The notes: generated from the sequence alone by a model not told the origin. A stretch of 64,000 bases of DNA from Lysobacter terrestris (GCF_014489475.1 NZ_CP060820.1:2062001-2126000); one strand, 5' to 3'. Counted from the first letter of the stretch, positions 10,477 to 20,110 are shown. Made by a program: numbers and translations.

Positions 10477-10772
10477 GCTGCGGTGTACCTGCCCAGGCAG
10501 CGTTCGGTGAGCGTCAGCGCATCGCCGCGCGCATCAATCTGCGCGTAATCGGGTTGCGCGGTGGTGATGAAGGCCGCATAGGCCGTCGCCGAGGTCCAGC
10601 GATCGATGGTGACGAAGCGGTCGGGCGTGTCGGCATCGCGCCACAGTTCGGTGTCGACGTAGCCGTCATGGCGGCGGAACAGCGCGACCCAGGCGCCGTC
10701 GCGACCGTACAGCGCCGCGAATTCCGCTTCGGCCCCGGCGCGCACCTCGTACTCCCAGATCACCGCGAACAT
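10473..10772 (-). CDS. Antibiotic biosynthesis monooxygenase (ABM) domain protein
   Basis: A 99-residue protein with the dimeric ferredoxin-like ABM fold: MFAVIWEYEVRAGAEAEF at the start, then LFRRHDGYVDTELWRD and a TIDRW strand. Family members range from quinol monooxygenases to heme-degrading enzymes; the substrate cannot be told from sequence. It lies 3 bp after rdgB and overlaps hemW by 4 bp, so it is inside the same transcript. Because it adjoins a heme chaperone, a heme-related role is possible but unproven. Confidence 0.8.
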   Translation of the reverse strand: MFAVIWEYEVRAGAEAEFAALYGRDGAWVALFRRHDGYVDTELWRDADTPDRFVTIDRWTSATAYAAFITTAQPDYAQIDARGDALTLTERCLGRYTAA

Positions 10773-10775
10773 GGC

Positions 10776-11387
10776 TTACAGCGTCGTGTCCGCCAGCTTC
10801 TGCCGCAGCACGTCCATGGCCCGGCCGCGGTGGCTGAGGCGGTTCTTGATCGCCGGTTCGAATTCGGCGGCGGACAGGTTGTTTTCCGGGTCGAGGAACA
10901 CCGGGTCGTAGCCGAAGCCGCCGCTGCCGCGCGGCGCCGGCAGGATCAGTCCGGACCAGCGCCCCTCGGCGATCAGCGGTTGCGGATCGTCGGCGTGGCG
11001 CAGCAGCACGATCACCGCGACGAAATGCGCGGTGCGCTGCGCGGTCGGCACGTCCTGCAGCGCGCCCAGCAGCTTGGCGATGTTGGCCTGTGCGTCGCCG
11101 TGGGCGCCGGCGTAGCGCGCCGAGTACAGGCCGGGCGCGCCGTCGAGCGCATCGACGCACAGGCCCGAGTCGTCGGCGAGCGCCGGCAGGCCGGTCGCGC
11201 GCGCCGCGTTGCGTGCCTTGAGCAGGGCGTTCTCGACGAAGCTGAGGCCGGTCTCTTCGACGTCCTCCACGCCGAGTTCGCCCTGGGTGACGAACTCGTG
11301 GCCGGCGTCGCCGAGCAGGTCGCGGAATTCCGCGAGCTTGCCCGGGTTGCTGCTGGCCACGACGAACTTCACCGGCGCGCGGTTCAC
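10776..11387 (-). CDS. rdgB: Non-canonical purine NTP pyrophosphatase (RdgB/HAM1)
   Basis: A 203-residue house-cleaning enzyme that hydrolyses dITP, dXTP and related nucleotides to monophosphates, keeping deaminated purines out of DNA. Family motifs are clear: SNPGKLAEF near the N-terminus (substrate and Lys/Glu contacts), [11 protein letters not shown] (catalytic Asp), GLYSARYAG and, near the end, SHRGRAMD. Typical length. Its ATG overlaps the stop of the upstream VOC gene by 4 bp. Confidence 0.95.
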   Translation of the reverse strand: MNRAPVKFVVASSNPGKLAEFRDLLGDAGHEFVTQGELGVEDVEETGLSFVENALLKARNAARATGLPALADDSGLCVDALDGAPGLYSARYAGAHGDAQANIAKLLGALQDVPTAQRTAHFVAVIVLLRHADDPQPLIAEGRWSGLILPAPRGSGGFGYDPVFLDPENNLSAAEFEPAIKNRLSHRGRAMDVLRQKLADTTL

Positions 11388-11776
11388 GTGTTCAACTCGA
11401 CCAGGTCCCAGCGGTTGCCGTACAGGTCGACGAACACCGCCACCGTGCCGTAGGCCTCGTGCCGCGGTTCCTCCGCGAAGCGCACGCCGCGCTCGCTCAT
11501 CGCGGCATGGTCGCGGGCGAAGTCATTGGTGTGCAGGAAGAAGCCGACGCGGCCGCCGACCTGGTCGCCGATGCGCGTGCGCTGCGCCTCGGTGTCGGCG
11601 CGCGCCAGCAGCAGCGCGGTGCCGGTGGCCCCGGGCGGCGCCACGCGCACCCAGCGCTTGCCGTCGCCCAGGTCCGCGTCCTGCACCAAGGTGAAGCCCA
11701 GGACCTGCGTGTACCAGGCGATGGCCTCGTCGTAGTCGCCGACGAGCAGCGCGATGTTTGCGAGATGTTGCGTCAT
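11384..11776 (-). CDS. VOC superfamily (glyoxalase-like) protein
   Basis: A 130-residue protein of the vicinal oxygen chelate fold (glyoxalase I / bleomycin resistance / dioxygenase superfamily). It shows the two beta-alpha-beta-beta-beta halves: [20 protein letters not shown] with [20 protein letters not shown], and a second half ending [17 protein letters not shown]. His, Glu and other metal-ligand positions are compatible with a metalloenzyme, but the reaction is unknown. The start at 11776 is the natural VOC N-terminus; the longer frame runs antisense through rph. First gene of the unit with rdgB, the ABM gene and hemW. Confidence 0.85.
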   Translation of the reverse strand: MTQHLANIALLVGDYDEAIAWYTQVLGFTLVQDADLGDGKRWVRVAPPGATGTALLLARADTEAQRTRIGDQVGGRVGFFLHTNDFARDHAAMSERGVRFAEEPRHEAYGTVAVFVDLYGNRWDLVELNT

Positions 11777-11842
11777 GGGGTCCTTTGCGGCGGCCAGGGC
11801 GTTCCCCGGGCGGCCGGCAGTGGCGAAACAGGATAAACGCCG

Positions 11843-11872
11843 ACCCGGGGCGGCTTTGCCGCCTCCCCGGGT
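11843..11872 (-). terminator. Hairpin downstream of rph
   Basis: An ACCCGGGG / CCCCGGGT stem, with a further GCGGC / GCCGC inner stem and a small bulge, lies 18-47 bases beyond the rph stop codon on the minus strand. The run of T that follows is short, so termination may be incomplete and allow read-through into the VOC-rdgB unit. Confidence 0.45.
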
Positions 11873-11889
11873 GAACGCCTTGCATGGGG

Positions 11890-12621
11890 TCAGGCGGCCA
11901 GCGCCTCGCGCTGCTTGGCGATGAGGGTGGCGATGCCGGTTTCCGCCAGTCCGAGCAGGGCGTCGAGTTCGTCGCGGCGGAAGGCATGGCCCTCGGCCGT
12001 GCCCTGCAACTCGATGAAGCCGCCGCCGTCGTTCATCACCACGTTCATGTCGGTGTCGCAGTCGCTGTCCTCGGCGTAGTCGAGGTCGAGCACCGGCAGG
12101 CCGCGATAGACGCCGACCGAGACCGCCGCCACCGCGCCCACGACCGGGTTCGTCGTGATCATCCGCTTCGCCTGCATCCAGCGCACCGCATCGACCAGCG
12201 CGACGTAGGCGCCGGTGATCGCCGCGGTGCGGGTGCCGCCATCGGCCTGCAGCACGTCGCAGTCGAGGGTGATGGTGCGTTCGCCCAGCGCCTTGCGGTC
12301 GACGCACGCGCGTAGCGCGCGGCCGATCAGGCGCTGGATCTCCAGCGTGCGCCCGCCCTGCTTGCCACGCGCGGCCTCGCGATCGTTGCGGGTGTTGGTG
12401 GAGCGCGGGAGCATGCCGTACTCGGCGGTGATCCAGCCCTCGCCCTTGCCGCGCAGGAACGCGGGCACGCGGTCGTCGACGCTGGCCGTGCACAGCACGC
12501 GGGTGTCGCCGAAGCTGACCAGGACGGAGCCTTCGGCGTGGCGCGTGTAACCGCGTTCGATGCGGACGTCGCGCAGCTGGTCGGCGGCGCGGCCGCTGGG
12601 GCGGGGGAGGGGGGTATTCAT
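11890..12621 (-). CDS. rph: Ribonuclease PH
   Basis: A 243-residue phosphorolytic 3'-5' exoribonuclease that trims the 3' end of tRNA precursors, acting as a hexameric ring in the cytoplasm. Characteristic segments are [11 protein letters not shown] at the start, [16 protein letters not shown] (phosphate and RNA binding), [18 protein letters not shown] and [19 protein letters not shown] (catalytic Asp residues). Length is standard. The start at 12621 is preferred to a longer frame that reads into the intergenic region. It is divergent from yicC, with 146 bases between, an arrangement recalled from many gammaproteobacteria. Confidence 0.97.
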   Translation of the reverse strand: MNTPLPRPSGRAADQLRDVRIERGYTRHAEGSVLVSFGDTRVLCTASVDDRVPAFLRGKGEGWITAEYGMLPRSTNTRNDREAARGKQGGRTLEIQRLIGRALRACVDRKALGERTITLDCDVLQADGGTRTAAITGAYVALVDAVRWMQAKRMITTNPVVGAVAAVSVGVYRGLPVLDLDYAEDSDCDTDMNVVMNDGGGFIELQGTAEGHAFRRDELDALLGLAETGIATLIAKQREALAA

Positions 12622-12767
12622 CCGGTGTAGTTTAGCAGTCGCCTTCCGGCGCCATTCCGGGCGCGGCCCGTCGGGCCACTTCAATCCACCGCGGACGCAG
12701 CCCAGGCGCCGGGTGGACCGCGGCGGCGCAATGGCATACTGCGCCCCCGAAACCGCCGGAGCCCCGC

Positions 12768-13628
12768 ATGATCCGCAGCATGACCGCCTTCGCCAGTGGC
12801 GAACGCGCCACGCCCTGGGGGACGCTCGGCTGCGAACTGCGCTCGGTCAACCACCGTTTCCTCGAGATCGGTGTGCGCCTGCACGACGATCTGCGCTCGC
12901 TGGAGCCGGCGTTGCGTGAACGCATCGCCAAGCGCATCGCGCGCGGCAAGCTCGACCTCACCCTGCGCCTGCGCGCGCCCGAAGGCGGCGGCGGACTGCA
13001 ACTCGATCCCACGCGCCTGCGTGAGCTCAGCGAGCTGTCCATCGACCTGGCGGCGCGCTTCCCCGGCCTGCACACCGACTTCACCCAGCTGCTGCAGTTT
13101 CCCGGCGTGCTGCAGGGGCCCACGGCCGATGCGGCCGCGCTGCAGGAGCAGGCGCTCGCGTTGCTGGACGAGGTGCTGGAAGAGTTCGTCGCCTCGCGCG
13201 AGCGCGAGGGCGGCAAGCTGGCGGCGGTCATCATCGAGCGTGTCGACGGCATCGCCCGTATCGCGGCCGAGGTGCGCACGCTGATGCCGGCGATCCGCGC
13301 GGGCCAGCGCCTGAAGCTGGAAACCCGCCTGGCCGAGCTGTCGCAACCGCTGGACCCCGGCCGTCTCGAGCAGGAACTGGTGCTGTGGCTACAGAAGCTC
13401 GACGTCGAGGAAGAGCTGGACCGCCTGGCCTCGCACGTCGACGAAGCGCGCCGCGTGCTCAAGCTGAAGGAAGCGGTGGGCCGGCGCCTGGACTTCCTGC
13501 TGCAGGAATTCAACCGTGAAGCCAACACGCTCGGCTCCAAGTCGGTCGATGCGCGCAGTTCCGCCGCCGCGGTGGAGCTGAAGGTGCTGATCGACCAGGT
13601 GCGCGAGCAGATCCAGAACATCGAGTGA
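12768..13628 (+). CDS. yicC: YicC family endoribonuclease
   Basis: A 286-residue cytoplasmic protein of the YicC/YloC family. The N-terminus [12 protein letters not shown] and the SVNHRFLEI motif are the family signatures, and the C-terminus ([16 protein letters not shown]) is the conserved DUF1732 part. E. coli YicC is reported as an endoribonuclease. The gene overlaps gmk by 4 bp if gmk uses its GTG, or ends 11 bases before the gmk ATG. A possible -10 (CATACT) lies at about 12734, some 30 bases upstream of the start. Confidence 0.95.
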   Translation: MIRSMTAFASGERATPWGTLGCELRSVNHRFLEIGVRLHDDLRSLEPALRERIAKRIARGKLDLTLRLRAPEGGGGLQLDPTRLRELSELSIDLAARFPGLHTDFTQLLQFPGVLQGPTADAAALQEQALALLDEVLEEFVASREREGGKLAAVIIERVDGIARIAAEVRTLMPAIRAGQRLKLETRLAELSQPLDPGRLEQELVLWLQKLDVEEELDRLASHVDEARRVLKLKEAVGRRLDFLLQEFNREANTLGSKSVDARSSAAAVELKVLIDQVREQIQNIE

Positions 13629-13639
13629 CCCGACCGAGC

Positions 13640-14254
13640 ATGCGCGGAACCCTCTACATCGTCGCGGCGCCCTCCGGTGCCGGCAAATCCAGCATCGTCA
13701 ACGCCACGCTGGCGCGCGACCCGAACATCGCCCTGTCGATTTCGTTCACCTCACGCCAGCCGCGCCCGGGCGAGCGCCACGCCGAGCACTACCACTTCGT
13801 CAGTGCCGCGGAGTTCGAGGCGATGGTCGCCGCAGGCGACTTCTTCGAGCACGCACTGGTGCACGGCGACTGGAAGGGCACCGCGCGACAGTCGGTGGAG
13901 CCGCAGCTGGCCGCCGGCAAGGACGTGCTGCTGGAAATCGACTGGCAGGGCGCGCGCCAGGTCCGCGCCAAGGTGCCCGATGCGGTGAGCGTGTTCATCC
14001 TCCCGCCCTCGCGCGAGGCGCTGGAACAGCGCATGCGCGGGCGCAACCAGGACAGCGAGGCGACGATCCGCCAGCGCTTGGACGCGGCCCGCGAGGAGAT
14101 GTCGCACTACACCGAGTTCGACTACGTCATCGTCAACGAGCACTTCGATACGGCCGTCGGTGAGATGTGCGCGATCTTCACCGCCAGCCGGCTGCGCCGC
14201 GAGGCGCAGGTGGCCCGGCATTCGCGGCTGATCACCCAGCTGCTGGTCGATTAA
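13640..14254 (+). CDS. gmk: Guanylate kinase
   Basis: A 204-residue enzyme that phosphorylates GMP to GDP. The P-loop APSGAGKSS is at residues 10-18; the GMP-binding segment (FTSRQPRPGE, then HYHFVS) and the EIDWQGARQVR motif follow. The ATG at 13640 gives MRGTLYIVAAPSG, the usual family N-terminus; a GTG at 13625 would add five residues and overlap yicC. It leads towards rpoZ and spoT, a conserved nucleotide-stress neighbourhood. Confidence 0.96.
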   Translation: MRGTLYIVAAPSGAGKSSIVNATLARDPNIALSISFTSRQPRPGERHAEHYHFVSAAEFEAMVAAGDFFEHALVHGDWKGTARQSVEPQLAAGKDVLLEIDWQGARQVRAKVPDAVSVFILPPSREALEQRMRGRNQDSEATIRQRLDAAREEMSHYTEFDYVIVNEHFDTAVGEMCAIFTASRLRREAQVARHSRLITQLLVD

Positions 14255-14266
14255 GAGGCCGGATAG

Positions 14267-14319
14267 GGCGGGCTCAAGCCCGCCATATGAGTGTCGGGAA
14301 GCGGCGGGCTAGAGCCCGC
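14267..14319. repeat. Pair of REP-like palindromes
   Basis: Two GC-rich palindromes lie between gmk and rpoZ: GGCGGGCT-CA-AGCCCGCC at 14267-14284 and GCGGGCT-AG-AGCCCGC at 14304-14319. They belong to the same motif class as the cluster near 46.3 kb. They may act as a transcript-end stabiliser for gmk or be a repetitive extragenic element. Confidence 0.6.
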
Positions 14320-14352
14320 TCTGCGCTAACCCACTGATTTTCAAGGAATGGG

Positions 14353-14382
14353 TTGCTTTCGGGCGACGCCGGCCCTTACAAT
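14353..14382 (+). promoter_or_regulatory. Sigma-70 type promoter of rpoZ
   Basis: A -35 box TTGCTT (14353-14358) and a -10 box TACAAT (14377-14382) are separated by 18 bases. The ATG of rpoZ is 53 bases further on. This separates rpoZ transcription from gmk. Confidence 0.55.
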
Positions 14383-14434
14383 CCACACCCCCTCAAAGCC
14401 TGATGGACGGCCCGACCGGCCGCCCGGAGTCCCC

Positions 14435-14734
14435 ATGGCCCGCATCACCGTAGAAGATTGCCTGGAAGTGGTCGATAACCGCTTCGAACTCGTCATGATG
14501 GCCGCCAAGCGCGCGCGCCAGCTGGCCAACGGCGTCGAGCCGATGCTCGACAACAGCGAGGCCCAGGACAAGCCGACCGTGCTGGCACTGCGTGAGATCG
14601 CCGCGCGCCGCATCACCAACGACTACATCGACGCCGTCGAGAAGTCCGAGCGCGAGCGCAAGGAGCGCGAGGCGCTGGAATGGGCCGCCGCGGAAGTGGT
14701 CGCCGACGACGACATGTCCAAGGGCGACGACTGA
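14435..14734 (+). CDS. rpoZ: RNA polymerase omega subunit
   Basis: A 99-residue subunit that wraps the beta-prime C-terminus, helps RNA polymerase assembly and forms part of a ppGpp binding site. The family pattern is clear: [20 protein letters not shown], then AAKRARQL and [10 protein letters not shown]. The C-terminus is acidic. It has its own promoter-like sequence upstream and a strong terminator downstream, so it is probably mostly monocistronic although it lies just before spoT. Confidence 0.97.
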   Translation: MARITVEDCLEVVDNRFELVMMAAKRARQLANGVEPMLDNSEAQDKPTVLALREIAARRITNDYIDAVEKSERERKEREALEWAAAEVVADDDMSKGDD

Positions 14735-14772
14735 TCGCCCGGACCGTCCGCTCCGCGATTTCAGCGATTCCC

Positions 14773-14802
14773 ACGGCCCCGCCTCGGCGGGGCCGTTTTT
14801 AT
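14773..14802 (+). terminator. Rho-independent terminator of rpoZ
   Basis: An 11-bp perfect GC stem (14773-14783 with 14786-14796) is followed by TTTTATT, 39 bases after the rpoZ stop codon. Confidence 0.85.
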
Positions 14803-14943
14803 TGGCGCGTGTCATGTGGCACGTGGTTTTCTACGGTGTCGCCGTTCCACGCGTAGGGCCGGCGCTCCCGCGGGCCCGATTCCACCCATAGGTTCAGACG
14901 GAATTCCGTTGCGCTGCCCCCATCGCGCCCTTAGATTCTGGGC

Positions 14944-17136
14944 ATGACCCCCGCAACGCCCGTACTGACGCCCGCAACGCCCGCCTTCGACGAAGCGGAC
15001 GTGCCGGACTACGTGCGCGAGCTGGAACGCGCCGCGGCTTACCTCCCCGAAGCGCAACGCGGGCAACTGCGCCGCGCCTGGCGCATCGGCGCCGCCGCGC
15101 ACGCCGGGCAGACGCGCAAGTCGGGCGAGCCGTACATCACCCACCCGGTCGCGGTCGCCAAGGTGCTGGCCGACCAGGGCCTGGACGTGGAGACGCTGGT
15201 CGCGGCGATCCTGCACGACACCCTGGAAGACACCCCGCTCACGCCCGATTCGATCACCACCGAATTCGGCGCCACCGTCACCGACCTGGTCGACGGCGTC
15301 ACCAAGCTGGACAAGCTGCAGTTCCGCGACCGCCAGGAAGCCAACGCGGAAAGTTTCCGCAAGATGCTGCTGGCGATGTCGCGCGACCTGCGCGTGATCC
15401 TGATCAAGCTCGCCGACCGCCTGCACAACATGCGCACGCTCGGCGCGCAGAGCGTGGAAGCCCGGCGCCGCATCGCCGCCGAGACACTGGAGATCTACGC
15501 GCCGATCGCCCAGCGCCTGGGCATGAACCTGATCAAGGCCGAGCTGCAGGACCTCGGCTTCCGCGCCCTGTTCCCGTGGCGTCATGCCGTGCTGGAGAAG
15601 CGCATTCGCACCCAGCCGGTGATGCGGCGCGAGGCGCTGGTGCAGATCGAAGCGCAACTGGCGCAGAAGCTGGCCAAGGAAAAGCTGCAGCACCGGCTGA
15701 TCAGCCGGGTGAAGTCGCCGTGGAGCATCTACACGAAGATGCGCGCGGAGCACAAAAGCTTCACCCAGGTGATGGACGTGTTCGGCTTCCGCATCGTGGT
15801 CGGCACCGTGGCCGACTGCTACCACGCGCTTGGCGTGGTGCACGCCGCCTACAAGCCGCTGGACGCGCGCTTCCGCGACTTCATCGCCATCCCCAAGGCC
15901 AACGGCTACCAGTCGCTGCACACGGTGCTGTTCGGGCCCTACGGCTCGCCGATCGAGGTGCAGATCCGCACCGAGGACATGGACCTGATCGCCGAGCGTG
16001 GCATCGCCGCGCACTGGTCGTACAAGCACGGCGGCCGCGATATGCCGTCGAGCGCACAGAGTCGCGCGCAGGGCTGGATCACCAACCTGGTCGAGCAGCA
16101 ACGCGCCACCGGTTCGTCGCTGGAATTCCTGGAGAACGTCAAGGTCGACCTGTTCCCCGACGAGGTCTACCTGTTCACGCCCAAGGGCGACATCCTGTCG
16201 TTGCCGCGCAACGCTACCGCGCTCGACTTCGCCTACGCCGTGCACACCGACGTGGGCAACCACGCGGTGGCCTCGCGCGTGGACGGCAAGCTGGTGCCGC
16301 TGCGCAGCAAGCTGGCCAGCGGCCAGCGCGTGGAGATCATCACCGCGAAGTCGGCGGCGCCCAAGCCGCAGTGGCTGGAGTTCGTGGTTTCCGGCAAGGC
16401 GCGCACCTCGATCCGCCAGCAGCTCAAGCAGCTGGAGCACGAGGACGCCGTGCAGCTGGGCCACCGCATGCTCGATCGCGCGCTGGAGGCGCAGGCGACC
16501 TCGCTCGAGCGCGTCCCCGCGCCGCGCATGGATGCCTTCCTCGCCGAGCACCGCTACCCGCGCCTGGAGGCGCTGCTGGCCGACATCGCGCTGGGCAACC
16601 GCATGCCGCAGCAGGTCGCGCAGGCATTGGTGCGCGAAGCGACGGCGAAGAAGTCGCGCAAGGCGGCGCCGGAACCCGAGGTGCTGCCGCGCGCCGAGGA
16701 CAAGATCCTCATCACCGGCGCCGAGCGCGGCGTCATCAGCTTCGCCCAATGCTGCCTGCCGATCCCGGGCGACGAGATCATGGGTTACCACACCACCGGC
16801 AAGGGCATCGTGGTGCACCGCCTGGATTGTCCGAACGTCGCCGAGTACCGCAAGTCGCCCGACCGCTGGGTGTCGATCGGTTGGGACCGCGAGGTCACGG
16901 GCGATTTCCCCACCGCCATGCGCATCGAACTCGACAACCGTCCGGGCGCGCTCGCGCAGGTCGCCGCGGCCATCGCCGAGGCCGAGTCGAACATCGACCG
17001 GCTCGAATACATCGAGCGCGACACCAACGTCTCGGCGATCCGCTTCCAGATCGAAGTGCGCGACCGCAAGCACCTGGCGGAGGTGATGCGCCGCGTGCGC
17101 CGGCTCAAGGTCGTGCTGGGCGTGCAGCGGATCTGA
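14944..17136 (+). CDS. spoT: Bifunctional (p)ppGpp synthetase/hydrolase SpoT
   Basis: A 730-residue RelA/SpoT homologue that makes and degrades (p)ppGpp in the stringent response. The hydrolase HD domain carries H91-D92 and E95-D96 (HDTLEDT), so hydrolase activity is expected. The synthetase domain shows SIYTKMR, FRDFIAIPKANGYQSLHT and EVQIRTEDMD. A TGS domain follows (VYLFTPKGDILSLP, near residue 410), then the conserved-cysteine region FAQCCLPIPGDEIMGYHTTG and a C-terminal ACT domain (RPGALAQVAAAIAEAESNI). With both catalytic halves intact it is a SpoT/Rel type enzyme. The antisense 802-codon frame is a shadow. Confidence 0.97.
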   Translation: MTPATPVLTPATPAFDEADVPDYVRELERAAAYLPEAQRGQLRRAWRIGAAAHAGQTRKSGEPYITHPVAVAKVLADQGLDVETLVAAILHDTLEDTPLTPDSITTEFGATVTDLVDGVTKLDKLQFRDRQEANAESFRKMLLAMSRDLRVILIKLADRLHNMRTLGAQSVEARRRIAAETLEIYAPIAQRLGMNLIKAELQDLGFRALFPWRHAVLEKRIRTQPVMRREALVQIEAQLAQKLAKEKLQHRLISRVKSPWSIYTKMRAEHKSFTQVMDVFGFRIVVGTVADCYHALGVVHAAYKPLDARFRDFIAIPKANGYQSLHTVLFGPYGSPIEVQIRTEDMDLIAERGIAAHWSYKHGGRDMPSSAQSRAQGWITNLVEQQRATGSSLEFLENVKVDLFPDEVYLFTPKGDILSLPRNATALDFAYAVHTDVGNHAVASRVDGKLVPLRSKLASGQRVEIITAKSAAPKPQWLEFVVSGKARTSIRQQLKQLEHEDAVQLGHRMLDRALEAQATSLERVPAPRMDAFLAEHRYPRLEALLADIALGNRMPQQVAQALVREATAKKSRKAAPEPEVLPRAEDKILITGAERGVISFAQCCLPIPGDEIMGYHTTGKGIVVHRLDCPNVAEYRKSPDRWVSIGWDREVTGDFPTAMRIELDNRPGALAQVAAAIAEAESNIDRLEYIERDTNVSAIRFQIEVRDRKHLAEVMRRVRRLKVVLGVQRI

Positions 17137-17241
17137 TTGCCGCGCATTCGGGCTTTCGGGATTCGTGAAACCGCGAGACCTGAGGCGTACCCGTGCCCGC
17201 CGCTCTAAACTAATCTCCAATCCCTAATCCCGGCTTCCAAC

Positions 17242-17625
17242 ATGTCCCGCGAGATCATCCACACCGACCGCGCGCCCGCGGCCATCGGCCCGTATTCGCA
17301 GGCCATCCGCGCCGGCGACACCGTCTACCTGTCCGGCCAGATCCCGCTGGATCCCAACACCGGCCTGGTCATCGAGGGCGACGTCGAGGCGCAGGCGCGA
17401 CGCGCGTTCGAGAACCTCAAGGCGGTGTGCGAAGCCGCGGGCGGTTCGCTCGACAAGATCGTGCGCGCGGGCCTGTTCCTCACCGACCTCGGCGACTTCG
17501 CCAAGGTGAATGCGGTGATGGGCGAATACTTCAGCGCGCCGTTCCCCGCGCGTTCGACCGTGCAGGTGTCGGCGCTGCCGCGTGGCGTGCAGTTCGAGAT
17601 CGACGCGATCATGGTGCTGGACTGA
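17242..17625 (+). CDS. ridA: RidA family enamine/imine deaminase
   Basis: A 127-residue protein of the RidA (YjgF/YER057c/UK114) family, which hydrolyses reactive enamine and imine intermediates made by PLP enzymes such as threonine dehydratase; it works as a trimer. Signature pieces are [20 protein letters not shown] near the start, the central [14 protein letters not shown], and the active-site Arg in [15 protein letters not shown]. It follows spoT after 105 bases in the same direction. In relatives I recall recG coming next, which makes the block that follows here look inserted. Confidence 0.95.
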   Translation: MSREIIHTDRAPAAIGPYSQAIRAGDTVYLSGQIPLDPNTGLVIEGDVEAQARRAFENLKAVCEAAGGSLDKIVRAGLFLTDLGDFAKVNAVMGEYFSAPFPARSTVQVSALPRGVQFEIDAIMVLD

Positions 17626-17697
17626 CCGCTGCCGGAATTCCATCGCCGGCTTGCCGGCACGCAACGCGTGATGCCCGGGCGCGCGGTGGGTCTGTGC

Positions 17698-18750
17698 TCA
17701 GCCGGGTGAACGCAACGCGGTCGGCGCGACCCCCGACCAGCGCTTGAAGGCGCGGCGGAACTCGCGCGCATCCTTGAACCCCACCGCCGTGCCGACCTGC
17801 GCGATGGTCAGGTGCGACTCGGCGAGCAGGCGCCGCGCCGAGGCATTGCGGATGCGGTCGTGCAACGCGGTGAAACTGGTCTGCGCCGCCTGCAGCTGGC
17901 GGCGCAGGGTGCGTTCGGTCATGTGCAGCTCGGCGGCGATGTCGACCAGGCGCGGGTTGTCGGCCAGCTGCGACAGCAGCAGGCGCTCGACGACCGCCAC
18001 GATCTCGCTGCTGGAGCGGTCGCCCGGCATCTGCGCATCGCACAGCGCGAGCACCTGCTGCGCGCTCGCCGGGTTGTGCGCGGGCATCGGCGAGGTCAGC
18101 CACGCCGCGTCGATGAGCACCCGATTGCGATCGCAACCGAAGACAACGTCGCAGGCAAACGCCGACGCGTATTCGTCCGCGTAGGCCGGCGCCGGATACG
18201 CGAGTTCAACACGCCGCGGCACGAAATCGGGTCCCAGCAGGCCGCGGCACAGGTGCAGCGAGCTGACGAACAATTCCTCGCACAGGAACGCCTCCAGCTC
18301 GCGCTCGGCGCGATCGCGCGTGCGGGCGACAACCGCGATGCCGCCGCGCACGTCCTCCAGCGCCAGTTCCACCATCGCACCGGTGATCGGGGCGTAGTGG
18401 ATGCCCAGGCGCAGCGCGCGCTCGAAGTCGGGCGCCGTCAGCATCGCCAGGCCCAGCAGGCCGAAACTGCCGATGTCCTGCCGCGCCCCCAGCACGAGGC
18501 CATGACCCTGCCCGGGCAGGCTGCGCAGGGCGCGGCGGATGACCTGGGCGGCCTGCCGGTACGACAGGTAGGGCAGGGCGTCGACGGAGAACTGCGCCGG
18601 CCCCAGCCGCAGGCCGGCGAACCAGCCGTCGCTGGAAATGCCGCGCTCCCGTGCCAGCGCGACCAGGCCCGCGACGATCGTGCTCTTGATGTTGGCGGCG
18701 GTGAGCCGCGGATCCCCGGCGTCGGGGAGGATGTCATCCGGTTCCTGCAT
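17698..18750 (-). CDS. AraC family transcriptional regulator
   Basis: A 350-residue regulator. Residues 20-215 match the arabinose-binding-type sensor domain of OruR/ArgR-like AraC proteins, and the C-terminal 100 residues are the double helix-turn-helix domain (DIAAELHMTERTLRRQLQ; then IAQVGTAVGFKDAREFRRAFKRWSG). The start at 18750 gives MQEPDDILPDAGD; an earlier ATG at 18807 would add a basic stretch. It is divergent from the beta-helix/cytochrome/TonB receptor genes across 109 bases, the usual layout for a dedicated regulator, so it may control that unit. The inducing ligand is unknown. Confidence 0.9.
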   Translation of the reverse strand: MQEPDDILPDAGDPRLTAANIKSTIVAGLVALARERGISSDGWFAGLRLGPAQFSVDALPYLSYRQAAQVIRRALRSLPGQGHGLVLGARQDIGSFGLLGLAMLTAPDFERALRLGIHYAPITGAMVELALEDVRGGIAVVARTRDRAERELEAFLCEELFVSSLHLCRGLLGPDFVPRRVELAYPAPAYADEYASAFACDVVFGCDRNRVLIDAAWLTSPMPAHNPASAQQVLALCDAQMPGDRSSSEIVAVVERLLLSQLADNPRLVDIAAELHMTERTLRRQLQAAQTSFTALHDRIRNASARRLLAESHLTIAQVGTAVGFKDAREFRRAFKRWSGVAPTALRSPG

Positions 18751-18859
18751 GCCCCGCCCACGCGTTGTCCGCTTTGCCCCCCTGAGTATGCCGCGTTTGC
18801 CCTCCACGCGAGGCGCGGCGGCGTCACAGACTCCCCGGGGGCCAGTCGGGGGTGCAGCG

Positions 18860-20110
18860 ATGAAGCGGATCGTGTTGTGCGTGGCGGTGGCGGCAGGGCT
18901 GGCGGGTTGCCAGCGGCAGGACAGCGCGGCGGTCGCCGTCGACCGCGACTACCAGAAGGTCCTGATCGAGCGCCTGCTCGATGCCAAGCCGGGCGAGGTC
19001 ATCGACATTCCGGCCGGCACCTACGCCTTCGATCGTAGCCTCAACCTGCGCGTGGACGGCGTGACCCTCCGCGGCGCGGGCATGGACAAGACCGTGCTCA
19101 GCTTCAAGGGCCAGAAGAGCGGCGCCGAAGGCCTGCTGGTCAACGCCGGCGACTTCACCATCGAGCACCTTGCGATCGAGGACAGCAAGGGCGACGGCCT
19201 GAAGGTCAACGAAGGCGAGAACATCACCATCCGCGGCGTGCGCGTGGAGTGGACGCGCGGTCCGCACACCGACAACGGCGCGTACGGCCTGTACCCCGTG
19301 CAGACCAGGAACGTGCTGATCGAGGACTGCGTGGTGATCGGCGCGTCGGATGCCGGGCTCTACGTCGGGCAGTCCGACACGATCGTGGTCCGGCGCAACC
19401 GCGTGGAGCGCAACGTCGCCGGCATCGAGATCGAGAACAGCAAGAACGCCGACGTCTACGAGAACACCGCCACGCAGAACACCGGCGGCATCCTCGTTTT
19501 CGACATGCCCAACCTGCCGCGCCGCGGGCACAGCACGCGCGTGTTCCGCAACAAGGTGGTCGACAACAACACCGACAACTTCGCGCGCAAGGGCGCGGCG
19601 GTGGCGAGCGTGCCGGCCGGTTCCGGCGTGGTGCTCAACTCGGCCGACAAGGTGGAGATCTTCGACAACGACATCACCGGCAACAAGACCGCGAACGTGA
19701 TCATCTCCAGCTACTGGTCCACCGGCTACATGAACAAGTACGGCATCTCCAAGGACTACGACCCGTACCCGGAGGAGGTCTATGTCCACGGCAACCGCTT
19801 CAAGGAGGGCGGCGATTCGCCCGACGGGCTCGACCTGAAGGCGTTGAAGCTCGCGATGTTCGGCCTGCGCGGACGCCTGCCGGACGTGCTGTGGGACGGC
19901 TACGCCAACGCCAAGCGCACGCAGGGGCCGCAGATCTGCATCGAAGGCGCATCGGGCGTGCTCAACGCGGACGGGCCGAACAAGTACAAGAACCCCAGCC
20001 TGGTCGGCGATGCCATGCGCTGCACGCTGCCCGCGTTGCCCGAGATCGTGCTGCCCGCACCCGATGCGGCGAAGGCCGACGCCATGGCCGGAGCGCAGCC
20101 CTCCGCATGA
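18860..20110 (+). CDS. Parallel beta-helix repeat lipoprotein (beta_helix_1 type)
   Basis: A 416-residue lipoprotein. The signal MKRIVLCVAVAAGLAGC has a lipobox with Cys at residue 17. From about residue 45 the chain shows right-handed parallel beta-helix turns rich in Asn and aliphatic ladders (FTIEHLAIEDSKGDGLKVNE, VLIEDCVVIGASDAGLYVG, TIVVRRNRVERNVAGIEIEN). The last 100 residues fall outside the helix and contain two cysteines. It corresponds to the family described as TIGR03805 (beta_helix_1), which regularly pairs with a partner family; that partner (TIGR03806 / SO2930-type cytochrome) overlaps its stop by 4 bp here. Such folds often bind or cleave polysaccharide, but no catalytic site can be named. 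Confidence 0.9.
   Translation: MKRIVLCVAVAAGLAGCQRQDSAAVAVDRDYQKVLIERLLDAKPGEVIDIPAGTYAFDRSLNLRVDGVTLRGAGMDKTVLSFKGQKSGAEGLLVNAGDFTIEHLAIEDSKGDGLKVNEGENITIRGVRVEWTRGPHTDNGAYGLYPVQTRNVLIEDCVVIGASDAGLYVGQSDTIVVRRNRVERNVAGIEIENSKNADVYENTATQNTGGILVFDMPNLPRRGHSTRVFRNKVVDNNTDNFARKGAAVASVPAGSGVVLNSADKVEIFDNDITGNKTANVIISSYWSTGYMNKYGISKDYDPYPEEVYVHGNRFKEGGDSPDGLDLKALKLAMFGLRGRLPDVLWDGYANAKRTQGPQICIEGASGVLNADGPNKYKNPSLVGDAMRCTLPALPEIVLPAPDAAKADAMAGAQPSA

Noticed and set aside
14812-17220. 802-codon frame antisense to spoT
   Set aside because: Shadow of a conserved gene; no start context and no recognisable domain.
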